A DNA stretch of 64,000 nucleotides from Palaemon carinicauda (Eukaryota; Arthropoda; Malacostraca; Decapoda; Palaemonidae): NCBI RefSeq assembly GCF_036898095.1, contig NC_090767.1:27992048-28056047 (forward strand), given 5' to 3'. The notes under the pieces were generated by a model that saw nothing but the letters and a program-made list of their open reading frames with translations, had not been told where the DNA came from and ran no database searches. The stretch's first letter is position 1. Each line of letters starts with the position of its first letter. This document shows positions 12,601 through 25,004 of the stretch, in pieces. Made by a program: the position numbers and the translations under genes.

Positions 12601-14474
12601 CTCGACCGCCTCCTCCCTTGCCTCCTCTCCCTCTGGAGGACGTCTAGAGGAGTCTCTGCCGGTGCCTCTACCTCTGGGACGAAAGGTAGTCTACTGCCTC
12701 TCGCAGGCGAGCGTGAAGGCTGGTGACTGAGTGACCACCGGCTGGGGTACCAGTTGGAAGGTTTGTTTGGGTTGAACCACCAACTGGCGAGCAGTGGTCG
12801 CAGGAAGCTGGTATTTAGCCTGACGCAGCTGTGGTCTTGGCTTCTTGGACCTCTTCTTCGGTTGGGGGCCTTCATCCGGAGAAGATTTCCTCTTTGCTGA
12901 CATGCCCCACTTTTGGAGAAGGTTCCTGTTCTCCGTGGCAGCCTTGTCAACAATCTCTTTCACCAAGTCATTGGGGAAGAGATCTTTCCCCCAAATGTTG
13001 GAGGAAATCAGCTTCCTTGGTTTGTGTTTCACTGAGGCAGACGCAAACACGAACTCTCTGCAGGCCCTCCGTGCCCTGACGAAGCTATAGAAGTCTTGCG
13101 TCAGAGTAGCGAGGTGGGTCTTGGCTAAGACCATGTAGACGCCTGGGGTCCTCTGTTCCCCAGCCATCGTCTCCATATTCACCTGGAGGGAAACGGAGGC
13201 GGCCAGCCTCTCTTTCATGTCCTGCTTCCGACGAAGGAGATACTCAGAGACCTTGGGGAGGTTCTCACTGAACTTTCATGCAGCGATGTCGGCTTCCAAC
13301 TTTCCCACGGAGAAAGTTAACTGGATGTCCTTCCAGTTTTTGTCGTCGGGGGGTAGGGCAAGGGAGAGGGGCCTACATTCCTCCAATGTAGGGCAGGGTT
13401 TCCCTTCCTCCGCCGCCTTCAGTACAGCTAGAAGAGACTTCTCCGCAAAGGGGAAGACCATGGTGTTTGGAGCAAGAAAGGACGGGTGTTTTTGGCTAAG
13501 GACCGGCACCTTCGAGTTGGTGTAGTCCATGTCCTTCAAACAGCCAGCTAGCAGTGATTGAGCCTTAGCGTGGTCAAACATAATGAACTCCTTCGACTCG
13601 GTTTCTTCTTTGGAAACAGGTTCAGAATTGAGGCGGATGTAGCAGTCCGGGTACACCTCAAAGCTAGGCCAGAATTCCACCTCTTCTAGGGGGACAGCAC
13701 CTAGCTTGTCATTGACGAAGATCCTTCCGCTAGTGATAGGCATGTGCTCGGCATGCCTCCATGGGTTAGTCACAGAGCAGGTGGGAAGGTCCCACACGTT
13801 CATCCTCCTCTGAGGCTCACGTTGCTTCGTCAAGCGAAGGATTTCTTTCTTAAAATCCTCGTCCCTCTTGCGGAACCTCTCCTCGAGGATCGCCATCATG
13901 GCCTGGAAATTGTCCATGGAGTCGACCGCTCCTGTGGGCACAGGAGTGGACGATGTAGAGGGGACTGGTTCCGAGATGACTACGGAAGCGACAGAGGGTG
14001 CGGCGGTGCCTTCTTCTTCGGAGTCAGGAGCCTCTGTAGGTTCCTCTTCTTGACCCTCGGCCATCAGGGTCCTCTCGGTGGTATCCGACACCTCTGACAT
14101 CCTTTCATCGTCGTCAAGATTGATGTCCTGAAGTGCGTCCGAAACATCTGGGTTGACCGTCAATTGGAGGCAGGAGATCTCAGGTTTGGGGATGACAACT
14201 TCTCCCTGGGAAGATAGGGCCACGTGGCGTTCTTTTGGAAACCACGCACCCACTTGAGCAGTTTCTCTCGAGTGATGTCCCTCGACTCCGCAGACTGGGG
14301 AGCCTCGAACGCCTCGTTGAACAGGTCCTTACATGTCATGCACACCTGTGGGTCCCAGTACCTCAGAGATCCCTGGGTGACGGAGCAGCTGGCGTGGGTT
14401 CGGCACGCCAGGTAGCCGTAGTAATCACAGCGCTGAACGCTGCAGAAGGCACTCTCACACCGTATGTACTCCTC
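12594..14474 (-). pseudogene. gag: DIRS Gag, copy B, with nonsense codon and frameshift
   Basis: The N-terminal Cys/His cluster (CESAFCSV, then GYLAC) follows the acceptor-like site at 14475. ORF 14345-14160 covers the 'REKLLKWVRGFQ' segment and then shifts frame. ORF 14253-13276 (325 residues) carries the acidic linker and the 'NPWRHAEHMPITSGRIF' core. It ends in a stop in the same frame as ORF 13218-12691, which holds the 'FVRARRACREFVF' and basic C-terminal parts. Compared with copy A the gag is longer in the middle ('KHPSFLAPNTMVFPFAEKSL'). Confidence 0.87.
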
Positions 14475-14500
14475 CTATAAAGAAGAAAGGGGTACATGAG
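14475..14500 (-). other. Splice-acceptor-like site before gag, copy B
   Basis: Reading the minus strand, a pyrimidine-rich run ends in TATAG directly before GAGGAGTACATACGG. It corresponds to the acceptor-like sites of copies A, C, D and G; only the base before AG differs (T instead of C). Confidence 0.5.
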
Positions 14501-15325
14501 TATGTGGAAGTCTATAATGATAGACTTAGAAAAATACTAGATTAATCTTAATGTAATCATAATTAAAATAAAAGATTCCTTTCCAAGTGTAAGCCTAGGA
14601 TAGGTAAGCTGGAAATGAAGCAGGAAAGACATATATTTGTGAATCCTGCCCAGCCAATTACCGTGACCTTTTTCCATTACTAACTCTAGGGCTTCCGTTC
14701 AGGTAAGCCCTAAAGGGGAAGCTATCCCGTAGGGATAGAGTAGCGTAGCTAACACTTCCTCCGAGGTATTAGTAGCGGTGAAAGGGAGAGAGCTGATGAT
14801 CAAAGAGCATAGGGAAAAGGGGAAAATAATTATCCCCAATTCAAGAAGGTCCTGGCAAGGGACTGCGCATGGATGCAGAGAGTATGCTAGAAAATTATCT
14901 ATTGCATAACTATACACCATAGTTTTCTGTCTAGGGTATGTACTATACCACAGATGTACTGACTACAGTATACAGCCATACACAGTGCGGCGGCAGGGTT
15001 AGAGAAAGAGGACAGTCCACTGTCGTAATATGAAATAGGTGGAGCCGGCAGCCTGCCGGCGCATCGAGGGCACACCAGTTGAGGGTAACCCATTCCAGCC
15101 ATCAGTCTATAGGGCGGGAAAAGGGAGAGAGCCTCAAGTATTGTTGGCGGACCGCCGGCGGCCGGCAGGCTACCGGCTGTAGGTACCCCTACCCTGTCAT
15201 CGATCCATGTGACTGAGAGGAGACCTAGGCTACACTCTCGGCTGTTGCCAGCAGAGTTGTGTGACAGTGGAACGGTCCTTGATTGAGAGAGAGAAAGCCA
15301 AAAGGAAGGGATATGGAAGGGCGAC
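14481..15325 (-). other. Leader fragment of DIRS copy B
   Basis: Homologous to the gag-proximal 830 bases of the copy A leader, including the block around 'ctggaaatgaagcaggaaag' and the GCCGGC-rich part near 15040-15180. Similarity fades at about 15325, which I take as the truncation point. No coding sequence is supported. Confidence 0.6.
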
Positions 15326-17252
15326 ATGCAAATTAACACCAATAAACATATTAGAAAATGAACATTATTTTGATTATTAATTTTCTCTCTGTTAATGAAA
15401 TCGTACACTAAATGGGTAATTTTACCCTGAAAATATAGACTTGGATTTCATTACAAAAAATAATGTGGCTGGATGTCGCCACTGCACCCCACCCCCACCT
15501 ACTTTGATCACTCTAACAGAAAATTGTCTCTTCATCACAAACTTTCCCTTTACTTTATATTACAGCTGGACTCTTCTTCTTGCACAGGGAGCATATTGAA
15601 ACTAAGCAAGGCCTTAAAACAATATTTCTTACAAGCTAAAAATAAATCATCTCCCAAGATAATAAATTAAACTGAAAACTAATCATCAACCTAATGCTAA
15701 AACACGGACAAAAATAACCATAACAAGTGCTCCAACACATATTGTTATTGTAGCCCAATATATCGCCATGAAAACAGTATAATATGAATATAAACATGAG
15801 TATTGACCAGTTTTTCATGAAGGTATGATTTCAGTCGTAGCTATGGCTGGGTTTTGGAAATTCAGGTTATTATGTGTGGAAGAAATTGCTTTTTTAGTCT
15901 ATAAGGAAAATTCGAAATGATATAATTTCTCGGACCTTTTACAACGTAAAACTTATAAAAATAGAAAATAGCTATTTGACCATATATGGCTATTTTCTAG
16001 GCCTCCGATTCTGTACCGTTTTCTCGCCGTTTTCGTTTTGACGACTTGACTATTTGACAGCTCACCACACACTCCAAGTTACTTTCACAATAAACGATAC
16101 TTTACATTAATGTAATTATGTACTGCACAATATGTATGAAATTTAAGATCAACTAAGACTACAAATTTTATACATCAACCACTAACCATTTTCATACGAA
16201 GTTCTCCGCAGCCTTGAAGAGTACAGTATGTACTGGTGTAACATATACAAATACATGATTATTTTACATGACAACATGATTCTGCTCAAAAAGGACCAAA
16301 GCGGAAAATACACAGGTGAGGAGAGATGATGCAAGATTGACAGTTGAATAAATGACACATGAACTTCCAAAACACAATAAATCATTTTTCTAGATATAAC
16401 TATGATAAAGCTGAAGTTGTTTCAATAAGTCCAGTTAGGAGGTTTCTGCAAGGCAACTAGTTTATCATTTTATGTTATTAATGACCATTAATTAAACTTT
16501 TTTTTTTCCAATTGTCCTGACTTATATTCGGAGAAGACCTTTATATTTAGGACAATCAACATATACCTGGCTTGCCTATCAATCACAACCCAAACCTTAG
16601 CATAGGCTAATATTGTGTGCCTCATTGGCATAAGCTAGTAGTACTATTCAAAGTCTGGTCTTCCTTTGTATTGGAGGTTGAGGGAAAGGCTGATTCCTGG
16701 AGTATTATTAATTATGTACTTCTTACAAGTGCTTGCACATTAACAGGTTCTCCAAAGCAGTACCCTGTAATACAAAAACTTCATTTATGACAAAGATCTT
16801 ATGTCAAACAAAAGGCAATTCGCAGCCTAGGTTATACTGTATTCCTACCTAACCTATTGTTTACGCTGTATAGTTACCATGGCAAGGCAAGATTAAACAC
16901 TTTCTCAAAATCTTGTAATAATATTGCAAATCTTAACTTATGGTTGGTGACACAATTCCAACCACATGCAAGCTTAGCCTATATCAATTGAAATGTATGT
17001 GATATTACTGTACCTTTACTTGATGTTTCTCTAATTTTAAACGATAACCACAAACGAACAATATGATGTGTCGTTGAAACATGTAAATCGTAATAACAAA
17101 AAGTGCATACCTTTTTAAAGGGATATTAATAATAATAATGATAACAATAATGAGGGGAGCGTCACCTTTCCCCTGTCTACTCATCGTTGTCGTCACTGAG
17201 CTCACCACAAACAGCTAAGGTCTAAGGTCACAGAACTACGCCTTTATTTACC
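15326..17252. other. AT-rich intergenic stretch, nothing recognised
   Basis: About 1.9 kb between DIRS copy B and the left end of DIRS copy D. The longest ORFs are 60-67 codons, hydrophobic or low-complexity, and match no family I recognise. There is no long repeat, microsatellite or RNA gene that I can support. This is one of the few parts of the window that could be non-transposon DNA. Confidence 0.5.
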
Positions 17253-17623
17253 TTTTTGGGCTCAAGCCATGACTTCCTGATAGAAGGTTCCATCAGTAGC
17301 TTCCTGAGGGTATATATGACTACAGTAGATATTCCCAGAGAATTAAACTGAAACTTTCACAGAATTCTAACTTTTGGCGCGAGTACCCATAAGGTTTCCT
17401 TTTAGGATATCGTATAACAACAGTGGACGTATGCTTGACACGCCACATAGCTATCTGCACCCCACATAGCGTTTACGCTTTGAGGGGGAAGTGTGGCAAG
17501 TATGGGAGGAGCCGTTACAAAAATCTCCTCCTGCGTTACTGTTACGGTACCTAGTGACGTAAACAAACGGCAGCCATAGCTGTCCGCCATCTTGACTGAC
17601 ATCACATCCGAGGGCTTCATTCC
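17253..17623 (+). repeat. Left terminal inverted repeat of DIRS copy D
   Basis: Begins 'tttttgggctcaagccatga' and runs to about 17623. Its reverse complement matches 42950-43338 closely. The minus-strand ORF 17402-17620 is the mirror of the plus-strand ORF at 42953-43171 and is a repeat artefact. Confidence 0.88.
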
Positions 17624-18094
17624 TTACTTTGTAGCGTCTCTGATCAGAGTGTTTTCCCAGTGTTCGCTATTTTTCATGTCGCAATCTTCAGCCTCGCCTT
17701 CTTCTGGAAAGTTGAGTACCATATTCTTGTATTGTATAAATAAGATCCAGCCGTAAAGTAACGACTTTTTGTCCTTAAATCTTGTGTTTTGTGGCGGAGC
17801 TGTGCCCCAACCGGAGGCGTCATGTTGCGACGCTGCTGTTCGCCTCGCATGCTTTATTTAATTAGCCAGAATAGCCTTCTCGGTCTTATAACTAATTATC
17901 AACATTTGTTATTTAGTTTTCATTGCTAGGAATTAGTTATATTATGCCAATAGTATTCCTTTTCTGCGAACATAGTTAGCCGAACCCTATGCTAAATTGC
18001 TAGCCTAGCCCCTAGGCTCGATGCCTAAGTGTTCATATTTACTTCTTGCATGATATAATAAGTGTTCCTTGTGTTATATTACGAAATGAAGATA
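17624..18094 (+). other. Start of the DIRS copy D leader with the MSQSSASPSSGK-type short ORF
   Basis: An ATG at 17676 opens MSQSSASPSSGKLST, a short peptide also encoded at 28648 (C), 46471 (F) and 46973 (G). It is followed by a conserved 'ttttgtggcggagctgtgcc' block. The leader is interrupted at the TA at 18093-18094 by the Tigger-like transposon and continues at 37922. Confidence 0.6.
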
Positions 18095-18175
18095 CAGTGA
18101 GCCCTCGTTTATCGCGGTAGATAGGTTCCAGACCCGACCGCGATAGGTGAAAATCCGCGAAGTAGTGACACCATA
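18095..18175 (+). repeat. Left terminal region of the Tigger-like transposon
   Basis: CAGTGAGCCCTCG followed by several CGCGA/CGCGG motifs up to 'gaaaatccgcgaagtag'. It is an imperfect inverted partner of 37790-37921. Confidence 0.7.
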
Positions 18176-18280
18176 TTTACGTATTTATTTAACATGTATA
18201 TTCAGACTTTTAAAACCTTCCCTTGTACGTAGTACTGTTAACAAACTACCCTTTAATGTACAGAACACTTCATGCATGTA

Positions 18281-18745
18281 TTGGCGTGCTACTGTTATAA
18301 GCACACATTGAGTATGAGTTGTTTTCAGATGTATGTAAATGGTAACTGAATACATCTTAATAGTTTTTAAGTCTTTATTCTATAAAAACAACAGAGTTAA
18401 ACATCTCCATCACTGGAGGAAGCTGGGTTGGTCCAGATGACCAATTCTGGTGAAGTTTAGATATGAACTGACTAAATTATCGATATCACAGATATCGTAT
18501 GCTTGGTTTACTTTAGCCACGTCACAAAATCGGAAGACACCTGCATCCGGTGACGTCACAAACTTTCACACGATGAGACAATGTGTTGACGTTTAAGAAG
18601 AATGTCAAATTGCTGAGACTTGCATTGTATGTCCTGTTTACGATTTGAATGACTACAGCAAATACCAGGGTTAGCTCCTCCAACCAACATGACATATTAC
18701 GTCATTTGTTTTAAACATGTAATATTAACTATTCTAATCATTACA
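18281..18745 (-). repeat. 3' LTR of the gypsy element
   Basis: In element orientation it starts TGTAATGATTAG and ends CACGCCAA. It contains an AATAAA polyadenylation-type signal within 'agaataaagacttaaaaac'. It differs from the 5' LTR at about three positions (near 18319, 18486 and 18665). Confidence 0.93.
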
Positions 18746-19458
18746 TAAGCTCGGCCAGCTATCTCAATTTTTTTTACAAAAATTTAACAACAAGCCGAAA
18801 CATGGTTATTAGGTGTGACTGGACATACGTATTATTCTTTGTTTAACTTTAGCCATAATCAACTGAGGACGAATGTCCAAATATGCACATTAAAAAATAA
18901 TAACAATAATGCATACAAAAAAGATATTACCAAAGCAAAAAGAAAAATGCATGATAAAACCAAGATCATATATATGGTACATTGCTAGCAAATGATTACA
19001 TGGTACCAAAAAACAAAACAACTTCTGACTTACATATGATTCGGTAACTTGATAAAGAATAATTGTTACCTTTGTCAGAAACAAAATACTAAATTTTTAG
19101 TGCACAAACACGAATTCCTGGTACGTACACGTACCATGGTTTCGTACATATATATATATTTATATATAGGGCTGATATATTTTATTAGATGCCCATAGAT
19201 TCTGTTATATATTTTATTATTTTTTTTTCTCTCTTTTCTTTTTTAACATTCCGGCTTATATATTTTTATTAGATGCCGAGAGAAAAAATAATTTATATCC
19301 TTTTTTATTTTATTTATTTTTTTTTAAAATGTTGTTTTAAATGTATTTTTAACAATGCAAATGTAGAAAATTTCTTTAATTACATATTACTAGCGTACTA
19401 ATCAGCTTTTCATACAAACATCTTCCCGACAAATTACTCCCTTAGCGAATGAGGTGGC
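18746..19458 (-). other. Non-coding segment between env and 3' LTR of the gypsy element
   Basis: About 700 bases, very A/T-rich, with two copies of the block 'tttattagatgcc' near 19173 and 19266 and long T-runs. No ORF above 64 codons. It should contain the polypurine tract next to the LTR at 18746, but no clean tract is visible. Confidence 0.55.
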
Positions 19459-19461
19459 CAC

Positions 19462-21124
19462 TCAAACAGCTTTGAACTGGATCAAATAGGGGGTATTGTC
19501 GGGGCTAGGCAACTCATTCCTTTTTAGCTGCTTGCTGTGCCGTAACCTACGCCAAACAAGGATGTTCACGGCGATAAATATCACCACCGTGAAACACAAA
19601 CCAGCCAGTAGTATGGGGTGAAGAATTTCTTTATAAGTCGGTGACAGGTGGTCCTTTTCGGTAAGTTTCATCAACCGCTTTGCCACATGTCCGTTGTACG
19701 GGAGAGGAAGTGCTGGCATTGTAGAGGTCCACGTGAAGTTCGCGAAGTAGGCTCGTTCTCTGATGATTGTCCGTAGACCAGTCACCATGGAATTCGGGGA
19801 AGTCCCGACACAACCATCTGCTGCGACGAAGATATTGGTGAAGGACGTGGATCCGTCAGGGCATGATATTTTGAAGCCGTCCTTGTCGTATCGTATCCAC
19901 GAGCCATTATTCAGTCTGCAATTGAACTCTTTATTGTCAAAGGGATAAAGCCTATCCAGACAATTTTCACTTGTATGGGAGAGAGTTTTTATGGAATTCA
20001 AATGAGTCAGCTGTACATATTTTTCTATCCATTGCGTCTGAACAGTGAGTTAATTGATTTAAGTCTTTAATGACCGTATATGTTTCCGTGTCTGGGGAAA
20101 TCAATACGTGTCCTGTCAAACTGGATATTACTGGATTTGAGTGATTCGTCATGAAAGTCGGAAATGGTGATATCCTGTAAGATTGCCAGGCATCAGAAGA
20201 ATCAAAGGGAATTTTAATCCTAATCTTGTTATTATCTACGTTTACTGTAATTAGGCTGTAATAAAATTCTAACCTATGTTCGTCTAACAAAGGAACATAG
20301 CCTAGTTTATCCCTTCCGTTCTTCAGAATTAATTTTAAGTAACTTATAGGCAACAAATGGGGCGACAATACACCTTTAGTTGCTAACGTGATAGCTTCTA
20401 CATAATCCTTGGATTTCTCAATGAAATGTGTAATTCTGTTATGTATGTGATCTATCTTTGAATCATAATACGTTAATGTTGCCAACAAATCCTGTACTTC
20501 CATAATTTGAACGATATTATCTGAATGTTCATTTAATGAATCCATAATTTTATTGATTGAAGCTAACTGATTCCTTAGTTCTGACATAATCAATTCATCT
20601 TTATGAGTCAAGAACTCAATTTTCTTATTTTGATTACTAATTTTAAGACGATTGGAAATTCCTAAACCTAAACTTGCAACAGACCCAAAGATGCTTAATG
20701 CAGCATAAATAAACGGATTCCGTCTTTCTTTCTGTTCGTGTCCTACAGTCCACATCAAAAGGTCATAAGCCAAAGATCCTGTCTCGCCAGTCTTATTTTT
20801 CAAGTCATCAGATAGCATATCTGCAACTTTTAATGTTGATCCAAGCAAACTCTTAGCAGTCAAATGAAAATGTCTTCTATGCAACTCATCCAATGATGCA
20901 GAAAATCTTGAAATGGCGGTTCTTAAGCTAATGACATCATTCTCTTGAAGAAAAATTGCTTGCATATTCACTTCTACAATTACGTTGGTTGATGTAATAA
21001 AAATGTCTTCTTGTCTTTCAACTATATTGCCATATTTAAAATATATATTTTTAGTCTTAGAGCTCATCCCATACGAGAAAAATGTCTGAGCGAACAATAT
21101 CACTCCCAACAACAAAAAATTCAT
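19462..21124 (-). pseudogene. env: F-like envelope glycoprotein of the gypsy element, frameshifted
   Basis: ORF 21124-19967 (385 residues) starts with a hydrophobic signal peptide (about residues 1-19). It has a basic 'KERR' just before a hydrophobic Gly/Ala-rich stretch (about 138-156) that resembles a fusion peptide, then a long helical region with heptad-like spacing and the 'LSPHLLPISYLKLIL' segment typical of F-like env. A frame change between about 19967 and 20001 moves the rest into ORF 20001-19462. That part has cysteines, an N-linked site and a single membrane segment near its end (LLAGLCFTVVIFIAVNILVW) with a short basic tail. Family knowledge: such proteins mediate membrane fusion. 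The frameshift means this copy does not encode a full protein. Confidence 0.85.
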
Positions 21125-21240
21125 CTTGGAAACCTGTAACGAGAAAAAATATATGTAATTACTCCTGTATTAAAAAGAAAACTTTTAATCACATAAAACA
21201 GAATAAAATTTTCCCTCACTTCTTTTCCTCTCTTTTCTTT

Positions 21241-24200
21241 TTAATTTCTTATGTGAGCCAATGGTACTATTCTCTCATCCGTGGGTTGGGCTACGTTTTG
21301 AATTCTAAACCTATTGGCTGTTAATGTTTCCAAAATGTTAAATGGGCCTTCAAACTTAGGTGTTAATTTATAGTTGAGCCCTTTTCTGACATTGATTTGA
21401 ATATAGATGTTATCACCCACGGTATATGTTTTAGTTGGTTTCGCTATTTTATCATGATTCCTTTTCATTATGATTTGTGATTCTTCTAAATTCTTTCGAA
21501 GGATATCATATCGACTTATACTTGCATTTATACATTCTTTTAAAGGATTTGATAAATTAGTTGTAGGCGTTAATACATGGAAAGGTGTTCTAACTGGGGT
21601 ACCATACAATGCTTCATGCGGTGACATTTTAATTGATATATGATATGAATGATTCAGAGTACTCAGTGCCGCCGGTATTGCAATATCCCAGTTGGGGTCT
21701 GATCCCCCTAGTGTTACCCTCAATATATTTAATATCTTCCTATTTGCTCTTTCCACTAGCCCATTCAACTCTGGGTGATATATCATGGTATTAATCTTCT
21801 TTATGTTGAGGAATTCACACAATGAGGTAAGAAAGTGATTATTAAGTTCACCACCCGAGTCTGAGATTATCATGTGTGGAATTCCATGTTTACAAATGTA
21901 ACACTCGTAAAACTTCCTAGCGCATTCAATCGCTGTTTTAGTTTTAAGCGCTATTAGTTCTGTATATCAAGTTAAAGCATCTATAATTACTAAGAGGTGC
22001 TTATTTCCTCTGTCTGACTCGTAAAATCCTGTTAACAAATCTAAATGTATTCTTTCAAAGGGTTGATTGGGCACAGGATAAGCTCCTAGGCTGACAGGTG
22101 TTTTCGTATGCCCTTTGTTTTCCTGACATGTGCGGCAATTAGCTATGTGTCTTTTTATATCTGTAAGCATTGTATGCCAATAAAACAATGATTTGGCTTT
22201 CTGTGACATTAATGAGAACCCAGGGTGTCCATGTAATGGATTTGAATGCAACCAATTCAGGACAGTGGAAATAAGTGAGATTGGTACTACTACCTGGTCG
22301 TTAGTTACATGTGGTGTATTGCGGGTTTTCTTTGTCACAGTCCTACACAGAATATTATCTTTGATTATATAATTCTGCTGCTTATACTTTATATATTCCT
22401 TTTCTTTATGATTACCTTTCAAAGCATTTATAATTGTTTCTATTTTCTGATCTTTTCTTTGCTCAGTCTGTAACAATTCAGCACTCCAGCCTAAATCTTC
22501 TTGTTCAGATATTGTTTTTACAATAGGCATGGATGTTGATATATCTATTAATTCAGCTAAAGGCTCCGTACAAGATGACACGGAGTTGCGTGATAATGCA
22601 TCCGCAATGATATTTGCTTTCCCAGGTAAATACCCGATTCTTGCGCCAAAATCTTGAATGATCAAATGCCACCGAGTTCGTTTAGGGCTGTGACTGAAGC
22701 CTTTAAAGAACTCTGTTAGTGGTTTATGGTCAGTAAGAACCTTAACGGGATAACCGTAAATTATGAACTTAAAATGCACTAGCGAATTAACAATAGCTAG
22801 TCCTTCCTTGTCTATTACTGCATACTTACTTTCGGAAGTTCTCAATTTTCGAGAATAGAAAGCTATCGGGAAAAACTGTTTATCATATTGCTGAAGCAAT
22901 ACCCCTCCTACTCCTAAGTCTGATGCGTCTGTTGCAATGAAGAATTCCTTACTGAAGTCAGGAAATTTTAAGATAGGAGAACTACACAGTTCATCTTTCA
23001 AAGTATTAAACGCCTGTTGATGTTGCTCAGACCATATGAAATCTACGCCCTTCTTCGTAAGATCAGTTAAAGGAGCGGCTATTATTGAATAGTTGCGTAT
23101 AAAACGCCTGTAATATCCACTACAACCCAGAAATTGCTGTATTCCCTTGACAATAGTAGGTATGGGAAAATTACGTATAGCCGACACCTCATCTTGGACT
23201 ACTTTAAGACCTTGGCTTGACACCATGAAACCCAAATATATTAATTCTGTTTTGAAAAATTCACACTTACTAATCTTTACCCTTAAGTTATGTTGTCTTA
23301 ATCTCTGTAGTACTAGTTCTAACTTACGTAGATGTTCTTCTAAGGTGTTGGAAAAGATTACAAGATCATCCATATAGGCATGCAATATATCCCCTAACAA
23401 GTCTCCAAACACTATGTTAATCATTCTTGTAAATGTTATAGGAGCACAACGTAAACCAAAAGGCATCCGTAAAAATTCATAATGTCCCCTGGCTGTGCTG
23501 AAGGCTGTGTATGGGATACTATCTTCTTCTAATGATATCTGGTGAAAGCCTTTAAGTAAGTCCAAAATGGTAAAATATTTATTCTGACCTAACAAAGACA
23601 AAATATCGTCAGTACATGGCACTGGGAATCGATCAGGGATCGTTTCCTCGTTTAGACGACGAAAGTCGACGCAGATACGCCATGTTCGATCTTTTCTCGG
23701 TACAACTATTAAAGGAAAATTATAAGGGCTGTTTGATTTTCTAATGACTCCTTCCTCTAACATTTTACCTACTTCATCATTTATTTCATTCTGGAATTTC
23801 ATAGGGAGTCTGTACGAGGGTACATATATAATTTTCTGCTTGTCCTTTAACCTTATTTGATGCTCGATCACATCTGTTTTTCCTAAGGATCCATCCGTAG
23901 TGGAAAAGACATCTTGATATTTAGTTAAAAGTTCAAAAATTTTCTGCTGAATTTCTTCGTCTTGAATGTCCTTACTGATTTTATTTTTAATAGATCGCAA
24001 AAGGGATTCATCCGCAACTGATTGAGAGTGATTGATTTCAGCAACGGTAAGAATACGATGTTTATAAACTTCTACATCCAAGATATGTTGATTTTTGTGA
24101 ATTACTAAAGTGTTATTTAAATGATTACAGACTTCGATATTACATTGCTGATGTGAGCCTACTGTATAAATAGCTTGTGTGACAGACAATCCGTTGGTTT

Positions 24201-24960
24201 TCAAAGCACCGGATAGGATTAATATTTCAGATCCCGGTAGTGTTTTCTTTATTTGCACTATTAAATTCGAAGGTATGTTTGGTTCGATAGATTGCGTGCA
24301 AGATGATATTACGGGTGAACGAGAATTCTGCTGGGTCGCGTATATTATTTCTTTATTAGTGAGATAAGTTATTGGTTCTTCAACGTACGTTACGGTTACA
24401 TTTGTCGTCTCCTTTTTATCCAAAACTGACTTTAAGGTATTAGAAGACTTATAGAATTTCCCTTTGATATACACGCCGTGCTTGGCAGGAGCTAAGATAA
24501 TGTTCTGATTTGCCATAGATGGGTATCCTATAATTACAGCTGGATACATATTAATGTTTTTTACAACAACAAATGTATCGGCAAACGTGCGATTACCGAC
24601 TCTGAACTGAATATGAGTTATGCCTATGACGTTTAATTCATTATTTCCTATACCTGAAAGTCTAATTCCTGATTTTTCAATCGGAAAGTTCGAAAACAAC
24701 AAATGATGTGTCTTCAAATCCATAATATTACGTGGACTACCAGAGTCAAAAAATAACGTAAAGGATTTGTGTTCTAAATTTACAGCATATAAGGTTGGCC
24801 GTAACTCATTTTGGCTTATTATTGTATGAATTCGTTGCAAATCTACGGGAGCATGCACTGTTTTACTTAATTCGGCCGTGTGTTTCATAGGAAAATCTAT
24901 TGTCTCACAATTATCTGATAAAACATTAAATTGATTATTCAATACTATTGATGTTGACAT
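21241..24960 (-). pseudogene. pol: gypsy Pol: protease, RT, RNase H, integrase, with one in-frame stop
   Basis: ORF 24960-21967 (997 residues) has in order a protease-like motif (FFDSGSPRNIMD, about residue 72), RT with 'FTILDLLKGFHQISL' and YMDD (Asp residues 531-532), RNase H ('FIATDASDLGVGGVLL', 'IIADALSR') and the integrase zinc-binding region ('HGHPG', 'CRTCQENKG'). It stops at 21967-21969 inside the integrase catalytic domain, just after the first catalytic Asp region ('IHLDLLTGF'). The same frame continues as ORF 21873-21241, which carries 'ISDSGGELNN', 'GLVERANRKIL' and the C-terminal integrase domain. Apart from this single stop the polyprotein is open. Confidence 0.95.
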
Positions 24961-25004
24961 GAATGATCTTGACCCAACATCACTCTCTTCCCCTCTAGAG
25001 TTAA

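Larger units (their letters stand above)
11077..15325 (-). mobile_element. DIRS1-like retrotransposon copy B, truncated at both ends
   Basis: Minus-strand order is a leader fragment (14481-15325), gag (12594-14474), RT (11742-12560) and RNase H (11080-11700). The element stops at the TA microsatellite inside RNase H, at the point equivalent to about 1140 of copy A, so the methyltransferase-like domain and recombinase are gone. The leader matches copy A from about 4500 to 5330 and then stops near 15325. No terminal repeat remains. All ORFs are interrupted. Confidence 0.88.
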